From: CAZZBK01 sp964652155 | GTDB lineage: Bacteria > Planctomycetota > Planctomycetia > Pirellulales > PNKZ01 | NCBI GenBank assembly: GCA_964652155.1 | Contig: CAZZBK010000074.1 | Coordinates: 1 to 29,137 of the forward strand | Direction of reading: 5' to 3' | Length of the DNA: 29,137 nucleotides | In this document: piece after piece, positions 14,616 to 19,935 of the stretch | How the letters are laid out: every line of letters begins with the position of its first letter | How positions within the stretch are numbered: the stretch's first letter is position 1 | Position numbers and translations under genes: made by a program | Notes under the pieces: model-generated | Told to the model about the DNA's origin: nothing | The model's database searches: none | Seen by the model: the letters and a program-made list of their open reading frames with translations, nothing else

Positions 14616-15235
14616 GGCTGCCTCTCCTCCCCCAAAACCCGAGCCCTCAATTCCTCCCGGCGCCGCAACATCGATCCTCCCAGCTTGGCTAGATCCATCG
14701 CGTGGGGAAACCCACCGCGAATACAATCGGCGTAAGCTGAGTCGAAGTCCTCGGCGGCCCGCCGCAATTGCGGCTCCTCCCCCTTCTCAGGCGCCCTGCC
14801 CCTGTCACGGACGAACTGATAAAAACTTGAAATCCACCCTTCGCGCGCTGCTCGCCTCGCCTGCTCTGTTGCCAGCAACTCGTCCGCAAGCGAGTAGAAC
14901 TTCGGTGCCCAGACGGACGGCGAGGTCGGAGTCGGCAGCCGCAGCGCCGACGAGTAGCTATCCATAGCCCGGCGCCGCTTGATGATGTCGACAGCAGTCA
15001 AGCACTCCGCCACAGTCGGGAACCGCCTATCCTTCCTCGTCCGCTTGATCTCACTGGCGGCCTCAACGAGATCGTTGTCGTCGACCGCCTGCAACTCGGC
15101 GATCAGGCTCTTCGTCCATGCCGTCCGTCTGGCAGACTGCTCGGCCTTTTCCTGATCCGTTCCTTGGGGCCCAAAGTGGACGGGAAAGACCGCCACCAAA
15201 TCGCCAATGAACTTTGCTGCTCCCGTCGCGCTCAT
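14612..15235 (-). CDS. Probable replication partner protein (207 aa)
   Basis: This helical protein directly follows the replication initiator gene (ATGA overlap), the position held by helicase loaders such as lambda P. It has a segment RRFPTVAECLTAVDI and a long charged C-terminal helix (LGGSMLRRREELRARVLG). There is no Walker motif, so it is not a DnaC-type ATPase. The role as a helicase recruiter comes only from position. No family was recognised. Confidence 0.5.
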   Translation of the reverse strand: MSATGAAKFIGDLVAVFPVHFGPQGTDQEKAEQSARRTAWTKSLIAELQAVDDNDLVEAASEIKRTRKDRRFPTVAECLTAVDIIKRRRAMDSYSSALRLPTPTSPSVWAPKFYSLADELLATEQARRAAREGWISSFYQFVRDRGRAPEKGEEPQLRRAAEDFDSAYADCIRGGFPHAMDLAKLGGSMLRRREELRARVLGEERQP

Positions 15236-16308
15236 ACCCGCCCCTCCATTTCCGCTGCGAGCCGGAGCGCTTCCTCCTCCAGACTCTCTCTCGGCGTCTC
15301 GGGCGCGTGCGCCCCGTTGCCGTAGGTGCCGTCGATGACCTTCGCAAACTTCGATGCGGTCACGAGGAAGTCAAAGTCGGCCACCCATCCCCTGTTGTTG
15401 CGCCCACGCAGGAACGCAGATCGCTCGACGTTGCCCAGTGCGATCTCCCATGCCTCCATGCCTCCGTGCTCTCGCAGACGGGCGACTAGGTTCTTCCGCC
15501 GCTGCGGCGTTAGCGTTCGCGCCAGTGGCAGCCCTATGCGCTGGGCGAGATCGTTGTATCTGCGGAACGCATCGAAGGCGGACACGACGGACGGCTCTTC
15601 GTGTTCTGGTTTTCCCAACAAATCCGGCGTAGGCGATTGCTCGACCTTAGCCGGAGATGCATCAACAACTGGTGGCGGAGGGATGGGGGCCGCGATAGCG
15701 GCGTCTCTCTCCCCCTTTTTAGTGTTTAGATTGTCTATAGTGTTAGATTCTTGGTGTGATGCTTGGTGCTCTGGTTGGTGTGATGATTGGTGCAACGGTT
15801 GGTGTTTTGCTTGGTGTAGTTGCGTCTGCACGTATTGATAAATCGAGTAATTACATATGGTTATGATCTGGATTTGGTTGGTGTTGCGCTTGGTGCTTTG
15901 GTTGGTGTGATGGTTGGTGTGATGGTTGGTGTCTTGCTTGGTGTGCTGTTGTGTACTGACTGTCGACGCAAAACGCGTGATCATCGCCTCCTTCTCGAGA
16001 CGCTTGAGATACCAGCGGACCTTGTCGGCGCTCCACCTCCACCGCTCCGCCAGATAGGCGTGCGCGGCCATCATCTGCCCCGGGTCGAGCACGATCATGG
16101 CGCCCTTGTTGGCGACCTCGGTTGGCTGGTAGGCGGCAATCGACAAAAGGTAGAGCCACGCCTCCATGTCGGTGAAGGAGCGGTCATGAACGCCGATAAT
16201 CGGATGATCGAAGATGTCACGGGAGACGGCAAACCAGTTTCCAGGTCGCTCTCGCGCCTCGTCATCGGATAGAGGTGGGCCGCCGTTGTGGCCTTGACCC
16301 AATGTCAT
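15232..16308 (-). CDS. Replication initiator, O-like, with an internal iteron array (358 aa)
   Basis: The N-terminal 111 residues, ending in a winged-helix (GQMMAAHAYLAERWRWS, then KVRWYLKRLEKEAMIT), match phage replisome organisers: the 'W/RWS..KVRWYLKRLEKEGMI' wing is a hallmark. Residues 120-187 are low-complexity His/Gln/Thr/Asn repeats encoded by the iterons. The C-terminal part (200-358) contains conserved 'RKNLVARLREHGG' and 'WVADFDFLVTASKFAKVIDGTYG', typical of the family's helicase-recruiting domain. It should bind the repeats within its own gene to open the origin, like lambda O. ATG 16308 overlaps the leader peptide stop (ATGA). Confidence 0.85.
   Translation of the reverse strand: MTLGQGHNGGPPLSDDEARERPGNWFAVSRDIFDHPIIGVHDRSFTDMEAWLYLLSIAAYQPTEVANKGAMIVLDPGQMMAAHAYLAERWRWSADKVRWYLKRLEKEAMITRFASTVSTQQHTKQDTNHHTNHHTNQSTKRNTNQIQIITICNYSIYQYVQTQLHQAKHQPLHQSSHQPEHQASHQESNTIDNLNTKKGERDAAIAAPIPPPPVVDASPAKVEQSPTPDLLGKPEHEEPSVVSAFDAFRRYNDLAQRIGLPLARTLTPQRRKNLVARLREHGGMEAWEIALGNVERSAFLRGRNNRGWVADFDFLVTASKFAKVIDGTYGNGAHAPETPRESLEEEALRLAAEMEGRV
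15751..15816. repeat. Iteron array A, six copies of a 12-bp repeat
   Basis: TTGGTG occurs at 15751, 15763, 15775, 15787, 15799 and 15811, exactly every 12 bases and all in the same direction. The rest of each unit varies (for example TGATGC, CTCTGG). The array lies within the initiator coding sequence on the plus strand reading and encodes the His-Gln repeats. Regular spacing of a short core in direct orientation is the pattern of initiator-binding iterons. Confidence 0.7.
15831..15873. other. AT-rich candidate unwinding element between the iteron arrays
   Basis: This stretch (for example ATTGATAAATCG, AATTACATATGG) is much more AT-rich than its GC-rich surroundings and lies exactly between the two iteron arrays. 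In iteron-type phage origins such as lambda's the DNA is opened at AT-rich sequence next to the repeats. It encodes the part of the initiator around residues 145-160 (QIQIITICNYSIYQY). A DNA-unwinding role is inferred from position and composition. Confidence 0.5.
15878..15943. repeat. Iteron array B, six copies of a 12-bp repeat
   Basis: TTGGTG recurs at 15878, 15890, 15902, 15914, 15926 and 15938, again every 12 bases in the same direction as array A, with a degenerate seventh copy near 15949. Distance between the last copy of A and the first of B is 67 bases. Together the arrays flank AT-rich DNA, giving the organisation of a phage origin inside an initiator gene. Confidence 0.7.
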
Positions 16309-16394
16309 CGAGACCCCCAACGGCTAGCGTCGGGCTGTCCCCAATTTCTCAACAGTTTGTGCTTGCGCGGATGGCGCGAACCATCTACATCCAT
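16305..16394 (-). CDS. Leader peptide upstream of the replication initiator (29 aa)
   Basis: ATG 16394 has the best ribosome binding site of the region (AAGGAGGAAA six bases upstream) and encodes 29 mostly basic residues (MDVDGSRHPRKHKLLRNWGQ...), ending with a TGA that overlaps the initiator ATG (ATGA). The SD lies within an inverted repeat at 16399-16416 (GTTTCC and GGAAAC arms), so folding could block it. It probably serves to couple initiator translation; the peptide itself may have no function. Too short for normal gene calling. Confidence 0.55.
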   Translation of the reverse strand: MDVDGSRHPRKHKLLRNWGQPDASRWGSR

Positions 16395-16450
16395 AACTGT
16401 TTCCTCCTTCGGAAACTTCCTCTCGCTGGGCGGCGAGATCTTTCCAAGAT

Positions 16451-16485
16451 GGCCCCGGGCTCGCAACCCGGGGCCTTCGCTTTTT
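16451..16485 (+). terminator. Strong GC hairpin with T-run, plus-strand direction
   Basis: GGCCCCGGG (16451-16459) and CCCGGGGCC (16467-16475) form a perfect 9-bp stem with a 7-base loop, followed by TTCGCTTTTTC. It reads as a terminator in the plus direction, opposite to the operon. It may stop antisense transcripts or, on the minus strand, act as a leader hairpin before the initiator. Confidence 0.5.
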
Positions 16486-16534
16486 CTGCCTACGCGCCCA
16501 AAGCCAATCTCCCTTGCGTATATTTTCCCGAGCC

Positions 16535-16584
16535 GCCCGGCGAGGGGCACAAGGAGTCTGGACCGCGGCAGGCCCTCGCCGGGC
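16535..16584. repeat. 12-bp perfect inverted repeat in the gap before the initiator
   Basis: GCCCGGCGAGGG (16535-16546) and CCCTCGCCGGGC (16573-16584) are exact inverted arms around 26 bases. It lies in the 244-base stretch between the 40-aa gene and the leader peptide, where otherwise I see only the hairpin-terminator and a GAGGAAACAGTTA repeat. It could be a protein site or a transcript hairpin. Confidence 0.5.
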
Positions 16585-16638
16585 TTGGGGCAGGAGGCTC
16601 GGTCCCCCTGATCAAACCCTACCGCAGTAACTGTTTCC

Positions 16639-16761
16639 TCACGATTTCCGGTTGGAAACCGTACCCTGGAAACGATGCGGGAGGATGCCCGCGAACACCT
16701 GCCTCAAAAACGTCCGCGCGCCCCATAGCGCCCGATCGTCAAGCACCGTGGAAACTGTCAC
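16639..16761 (-). CDS. Small basic protein (40 aa)
   Basis: A GTG at 16761 shares GTGA with the stop of the 243-aa gene, as with most other genes of the operon, and opens a 40-residue frame (VTVSTVLDDRALWGARTFLR, then QVFAGILPHRFQGTVSNRKS). It is mildly hydrophobic in the middle and basic at its ends. The overlap is the main support; no family recognised. Confidence 0.4.
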   Translation of the reverse strand: MTVSTVLDDRALWGARTFLRQVFAGILPHRFQGTVSNRKS

Positions 16762-17489
16762 GCGGCCCGGCGAGCCGGCTGCAGGTCGGACCACGGCACG
16801 GCCGTCTCCTCCGTCTCCGCATCCAGAACCGTCCATCTGTAGAACCTTTGCCGCGCGCGTCTGTTGCCGGTATCGCTACGCGACTTGATGATGTCGTCCC
16901 GGCGCAACTCCAGCGCGGGACGGAAGAAGTTGTCGGCTATCGGCACCAGATCCTCGGCATCGAAGAACTCGGCGCACAGGTCCGAGAACTCCCGGCTCGA
17001 GTAGGTGCCGCACCGGCTGGCGAGCCGGACCCATTCGACGAACCGCTCGGCAGCCACTGCCGCATCGATCTTGATGCGCGAACGAATCGACGGCGCGGCA
17101 ACCCGTGCCACTGGCGGCGGTGCCTGATCGGTCTCCGGTTCGAGATCGATGATCTCCGCCGCCACCGTTTGGGTCGGAGGCGGCGGAGCGTCAGCAACGG
17201 CCTCCGTCAACCCACCTTCGGCGGGCAACCATCCGTTGATCTTGCACGTTGATAGGTACAACTCGTCGCGCCAGTCGTCGTCGGTGACAACCTCGCCAAG
17301 ATCGCCGAGCCATGCCTCGAAACTCTCGCGCGCCGCGTTGACGGGCTTCAGCATCGGATTCCGGAACACGGCCAGAATGTAGCCGACGCTGATCGCGTGG
17401 CGGGTGGGTGGCGCGATCAGCGTCGGCTGGCGCTCTCCCCCGGAGCGCATCGTCTGGCGGCGGTCAAGCCACGCCGCAATAGGAAGCAT
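16758..17489 (-). CDS. First gene of the leftward operon, unknown (243 aa)
   Basis: ATG 17489 follows a purine-rich AGGGGG. The protein has a first domain to about residue 95 with GYILAVFRNPMLKPVNAARE and FEAWLGDLGEV, a Pro/Ala linker (APPPPTQTVAAE), and a C-terminal domain (RFVEWVRLASRCGTYSSREFSDLCAEFFDAEDLVPIADNFF, given in two parts in the family: 'FVEWVR' and 'FSDLCAEFF') that resembles the winged helix found at the end of some phage primases. There is no primase or helicase motif. As the first gene behind the left promoter it should be made immediately after infection or induction. Confidence 0.6.
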   Translation of the reverse strand: MLPIAAWLDRRQTMRSGGERQPTLIAPPTRHAISVGYILAVFRNPMLKPVNAARESFEAWLGDLGEVVTDDDWRDELYLSTCKINGWLPAEGGLTEAVADAPPPPTQTVAAEIIDLEPETDQAPPPVARVAAPSIRSRIKIDAAVAAERFVEWVRLASRCGTYSSREFSDLCAEFFDAEDLVPIADNFFRPALELRRDDIIKSRSDTGNRRARQRFYRWTVLDAETEETAVPWSDLQPARRAA

Positions 17490-17514
17490 CCCCCTGTCCC
17501 CTCTCTTGCATCCC

Positions 17515-17544
17515 GAGAAAAGGGGGACGCGCACGAGGCGCGTC
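17515..17544 (-). terminator. Attenuator-like terminator in the left operon leader
   Basis: Read leftward, GACGCGC and GCGCGTC (17544-17538 and 17532-17526) form a perfect 7-bp stem with a 5-base loop, followed by CCCCCTTTTCTC. It sits about 110 bases after the predicted left promoter start and 26 bases before the first gene, so it should stop early transcription unless antitermination or attenuation relieves it. Confidence 0.55.
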
Positions 17545-17652
17545 GCCCGAGTCAAGGGAGGAGTCGTCGCTGCCGATGTAGACGGCAGCGCACAGCAGGC
17601 GTTAAGGTACGTACCTCTGCGCCTGTTGGGCGCTAGCGTCGTGCACAGCACG
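17526..17652 (-). ncRNA. Structured leader or small RNA of the left operon
   Basis: Four further elements lie between the predicted start (about 17657) and the terminator hairpin: arms CGTGC/GCACG (17640-17652), the palindrome CGCTAGCG (17631-17638), a 9-bp stem CAGCAGGCG/CGCCTGTTG (17593-17601 with 17620-17628, one wobble) that encloses the 12-bp palindrome AGGTACGTACCT (17605-17616), and an 8-bp stem CGCTGCCG/CGGCAGCG (17568-17590). No reading frame covers it. It could be a terminator-ended small RNA or an antitermination leader. Confidence 0.45.
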
Positions 17653-17663
17653 GGCCAGCCATG

Positions 17664-17692
17664 TAGTTGCCGCTTTCACAACGCAATGTCAA
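17664..17692 (-). promoter_or_regulatory. Predicted left promoter with overlapping palindrome
   Basis: On the minus strand TTGACA (17692-17687) is followed after 17 bases by CAACTA (17669-17664). The -35 box is perfect and the -10 weak, as expected for a regulated promoter. An 18-bp imperfect palindrome, TTCACA...TGTCAA (17675-17692), covers the -35 and is a natural operator. It would drive the whole leftward operon. Confidence 0.55.
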
Positions 17693-17724
17693 GGTTAGAC
17701 GTCGTTTTGATTATCGGCGATGCA

Positions 17725-17766
17725 CGGACGGCCCCGTCCGATACTCGAATCTCGACCCGTCGAGTA
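17725..17766. promoter_or_regulatory. Palindromes upstream of the repressor
   Basis: CGGACGG/CCGTCCG (17725-17740, 2-base centre) is a perfect palindrome and TACTCGA/TCGAGTA (17742-17748 and 17760-17766) a second one. Both lie between the left promoter and the repressor start, where operators for self-regulation are expected. The 309-base gap 17490-17798 otherwise holds the left leader and promoter; no clear plus-strand promoter for the repressor was found. Confidence 0.45.
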
Positions 17767-17798
17767 GGCGTCCAGTTCAGCGTTGGAGAGAGACGAGA

Positions 17799-18392
17799 AT
17801 GAGCGAGCAGCCGAAAAACCCATACGTCGAGTGGATCAAGGATGTGCTGGCCAGAAAGCCGCATCTTTCGCAGGCGGGGCTGGCCCGCCATCTCGACCGG
17901 CACCGCAGCGCCGTGACCATGATGCTCAACGGCCAGCGCGAGATCAAAGCCAAGGAGCTGGCGCTGATCGAAAGCTATTTCGGCGAGAAAATGCGTGTGC
18001 CCGGCGCGCAACAGACGGCCACGGCCTTTGTTGCTATCGTCGGCATCATCGGCAATGCCTGGTACGAGGCTGGCCATGCGCCGCCCGCCAAGGCAGATCG
18101 AGTCGCACCAGCCGAGAGCGTCGCGGATGCCCGCCAGATCGCCTACATCGTCGAGTCCGAGTATCCGCAGATCGGAGCTCTGCTCGGTGCTACGCTGATC
18201 GCAACGCCCGTCGACAAGGCACACAGGCCCCAGCCCGGTCAAGTCGTGGTCTGCAAGCGCGAACGTGCAGGCCTAGAGAACATCGCACTCGCGCGCGTTG
18301 ATGAGGACGGCACGATCAAGCTGCTGGCCGGGACCGGGGATGCAGGGCAGCCCGTGGCGGTTGCCATCGAGGTCAGGAACAGACTCGCGTAA
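17799..18392 (+). CDS. Phage repressor with degenerate C-terminal domain (197 aa)
   Basis: Residues 7-62 form an HTH of the Cro/C1 type: LSQAGLARHLDRHRSAVTMM (23-42) with LNGQREIK as the recognition-helix continuation. The C-terminal part (GIIGNAWYEAG at 83-92, GQVVVCKRERAG at 147-158) is laid out like the S24 peptidase domain of CI and LexA, but the catalytic Ser region reads GATLIATP instead of G-S-M-x-P, and no Lys sits where the general base is expected. Self-cleavage in SOS is therefore unlikely. ATG 17799 lies after GGAGAG. Its position at the divergent control region makes it the main switch repressor. Confidence 0.75.
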   Translation: MSEQPKNPYVEWIKDVLARKPHLSQAGLARHLDRHRSAVTMMLNGQREIKAKELALIESYFGEKMRVPGAQQTATAFVAIVGIIGNAWYEAGHAPPAKADRVAPAESVADARQIAYIVESEYPQIGALLGATLIATPVDKAHRPQPGQVVVCKRERAGLENIALARVDEDGTIKLLAGTGDAGQPVAVAIEVRNRLA

Positions 18393-18624
18393 GGCGGGAC
18401 GGGCGCCCGACTCGATCCCGCGGCGTCGGCCGGTGGATGATGTCCGTCGCGTCGACCCGGCCGCCCGAAAGCTTCGAAATCTGGATGTAGTGGATTGGAT
18501 CGCGCGGCCGACTACGGCCCGAGATCCAGTGACGGATCGTGGCGACAGACACTTTCAGTTGCTGTGCCAGCCATTCGGGGGTTTTGCCCTCCGAATCAAG
18601 CCATTCTCTGAGACCCATGGACAT
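18373..18624 (-). CDS. Small HTH regulator, convergent with the repressor (83 aa)
   Basis: Residues 6-45 (LREWLDSEGKTPEWLAQQLK, then VSVATIRHWISGRSRP) are an HTH of the type 'LAxxLxVSxxTIxxWxSGxxxP'; the tail is basic. It overlaps the repressor's end by 20 bases, tail to tail. Its promoter, TTGACA (18653-18648) and TACATC (18630-18625) on the minus strand, would put the start at about 18618, precisely on the second ATG (MGLREW). A leaderless mRNA, like lambda cI from PRM, is therefore possible; the ATG at 18624 is the other option. Confidence 0.7.
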   Translation of the reverse strand: MSMGLREWLDSEGKTPEWLAQQLKVSVATIRHWISGRSRPRDPIHYIQISKLSGGRVDATDIIHRPTPRDRVGRPSRLTRVCS

Positions 18625-18667
18625 GATGTACGAATCCTGCACTCCCGTGTCAACGCAGCGACCTTGG

Positions 18668-18696
18668 CAACAACCGTAAATTGTTGTCGATTTACG
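18668..18696. promoter_or_regulatory. Overlapping inverted repeats between the divergent HTH genes
   Basis: CAACAA/TTGTTG (18668-18673, 18681-18686) and CGTAAAT/ATTTACG (18675-18681, 18690-18696) overlap in AT-rich sequence. They are upstream of the minus-strand -35 (18653) and of the plus-strand HTH start at 18745, so one protein bound here could control both genes. Confidence 0.5.
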
Positions 18697-18744
18697 CGCT
18701 CGGCTCCATGACTGAGTCGGACATCCACCAGTCGGGGCAACGGC

Positions 18745-19083
18745 GTGAATCGGATAGAAGAAATCCGCGAGGATAGAGGCGTTTCTCGCAGGGAACTTGC
18801 CGGGGCGATAGGTGTTACGCCGCAGACGATAGGTCGGCTCGAAAAGGGGGAGCATAATGATCGGGTAGAGCACCGCCGACAGTCCGTCAACGCGAACCCA
18901 AGCGTACTGCTTGCTGACAACCTGCATTTTGCGTCTCCCCCAAGATCGCCGACGCCTAAACCTCAATGTGGACAGCAGGAGAACAAAAATCGATCGTTAA
19001 CCTTGCCACCAAATCGTCGCATTGACATACTCCGCGTCAGCGTCAGACGGTCGCATTTTGGAACGGTTTCGGTTCCGACTTGA
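18745..19083 (+). CDS. XRE-family HTH protein with an abnormal tail (112 aa)
   Basis: The first 36 residues are a textbook HTH_3 motif: IEEIREDRGVSRRELAGAIG, then VTPQTIGRLEKGEHN. In the family the next helices run '..P.LxLAxxIAxALxV', but here the sequence becomes RVEHRRQSVNANP and then a low-complexity tail without helices. Other frames close within a few codons of that point, so the rest is degraded or the domain is simply minimal. It may be Cro-like, or a decaying copy. The start is GTG 18745 with only a weak SD. Confidence 0.5.
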   Translation: MNRIEEIREDRGVSRRELAGAIGVTPQTIGRLEKGEHNDRVEHRRQSVNANPSVLLADNLHFASPPRSPTPKPQCGQQENKNRSLTLPPNRRIDILRVSVRRSHFGTVSVPT

Positions 19084-19121
19084 CAAATTGGCAAGTTCTG
19101 CACATTTATGGGATGTGCAGA
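19080..19121 (+). promoter_or_regulatory. Right promoter with operator palindrome
   Basis: TTGACA (19080-19085) is followed after 17-18 bases by CATTTA/ATTTAT (19103-19109). TCTGCACAT (19097-19105) and ATGTGCAGA (19113-19121), nine-base perfect arms around a 7-base centre, cover the -10 and start. This is the strongest promoter-operator pair in the window and would drive all rightward genes from 19141. Confidence 0.65.
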
Positions 19122-19140
19122 GCAACTGGCGGGGGTGCAG

Positions 19141-19413
19141 ATGCAGTACAGGTTCCGGTATCAGCCCAGGAGTGGCACAAGGGTTATTCTCGACGTCCCG
19201 GCAAGGGCTGAGGTTGCCTTGGCCTTCGACGGCAACGACAAGGTCGACTTCGACATCATCGGCCTGTTCATCAATGAGATCGCCGTCCCATGGGGCACGG
19301 GTCTTTCAGACGACATCAGCGACTTCATCGCGAGCAACTGCGCATCTGACATTCGGCGGATTCTAGCCGACGCAGGCAAAAACGCAACAGCCGTTTTTGC
19401 GTCTGTTGGATAA
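19141..19413 (+). CDS. Unknown protein, first gene of the rightward operon (90 aa)
   Basis: The ATG at 19141 follows CGGGGGTGCAG and lies just after the predicted transcript start; the ATG at 19108 lies in the promoter and was rejected. The 90-aa protein (MQYRFRYQPRSGTRVILDV...) looks like an alpha/beta fold, with alternating strands up to residue 45. Near its 3' end the coding sequence holds a 9-bp inverted repeat (19376-19400). Function unknown. Confidence 0.65.
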   Translation: MQYRFRYQPRSGTRVILDVPARAEVALAFDGNDKVDFDIIGLFINEIAVPWGTGLSDDISDFIASNCASDIRRILADAGKNATAVFASVG

Positions 19414-19418
19414 TCTCC

Positions 19419-19439
19419 AACGATCACGAGGGCATCGTT
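19419..19439 (+). promoter_or_regulatory. Hairpin with the ribosome binding site in its loop
   Basis: AACGAT (19419-19424) and ATCGTT (19434-19439) pair directly before the ATG at 19440, leaving CGAGGG in the 9-base loop. It follows two other competing pairs, CAACAG/CTGTTG and TTGGA/TCCAA, so translation of the 64-aa gene may depend on RNA folding. Confidence 0.4.
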
Positions 19440-19634
19440 ATGGACAACGACGTCACGGCACTGGTCCGACGCAACACGTGGCTTGAGGAGAGCGACCGCA
19501 TCAAGTCGGCGATCATCTCCGGGCTCAAGGTTCAGGTTGAGATCGAGCGGCAGTCCCACGATCGCATGAAGGGCGAGCGCGACATGCTGGTCCGGGAGAT
19601 GGCCGCCAGAGCGCGGTGGCCGGGGTTCCGGTAG
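19440..19634 (+). CDS. Small coiled-coil protein (64 aa)
   Basis: The protein (MDNDVTALVRRNTWLEESDR, then QVEIERQSHDRMKGERDMLV) is predicted to be one long helix with heptad-like spacing, so probably a coiled coil. The start sits right after the hairpin described above. It follows the first gene by 26 bases. Function unknown. Confidence 0.6.
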   Translation: MDNDVTALVRRNTWLEESDRIKSAIISGLKVQVEIERQSHDRMKGERDMLVREMAARARWPGFR

Positions 19635-19649
19635 GAGGACTAAGCGGAC

Positions 19650-19931
19650 ATGAACGACGGCTTCAAAAAGCTGCTCGCGCGGTGCAAGTGCGGCGTGTTC
19701 CTGATCGTCAACGAGCATCGAGACTACTACGAGACCGCAGAGCAAAAGCTGGAAGAACTGGAAGCGATGGAGTGCCCGCCAAACATCGATGCGGACGTGC
19801 GAAAAGTGATGATTGAGACTGACACGATTGTATCGTTGCAGTTCTACCCGGACACTCCGATAGGGTCGTACTCGATCTATCACTACGACGTCGATGCCGC
19901 GATTGAACGTGCACTGCGTTGTCTGGATTAA
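19650..19931 (+). CDS. Small unknown protein (93 aa)
   Basis: The ATG is preceded by AGGAGGAC, an excellent SD. CKCG at residues 12-15 and one further Cys are not enough for a zinc site. A middle helix (YETAEQKLEELEAMECPPN) precedes a strand-rich part (DTIVSLQFYPDTPIGSYSIY). It looks like a real folded protein but no family is known. It is the last gene before the structured RNA region. Confidence 0.65.
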   Translation: MNDGFKKLLARCKCGVFLIVNEHRDYYETAEQKLEELEAMECPPNIDADVRKVMIETDTIVSLQFYPDTPIGSYSIYHYDVDAAIERALRCLD

Positions 19932-19935
19932 GAAT

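Noticed and set aside
15751..15943. CRISPR array
   Set aside because: Repeats are only 6-12 bases with no unique spacers and lie inside a gene; they are iterons.
16275..17252. 325-aa plus-strand frame over the initiator leader
   Set aside because: Crosses a terminator-like hairpin and the gene-free gap, lacks an SD, and is antisense to the 243-aa gene.
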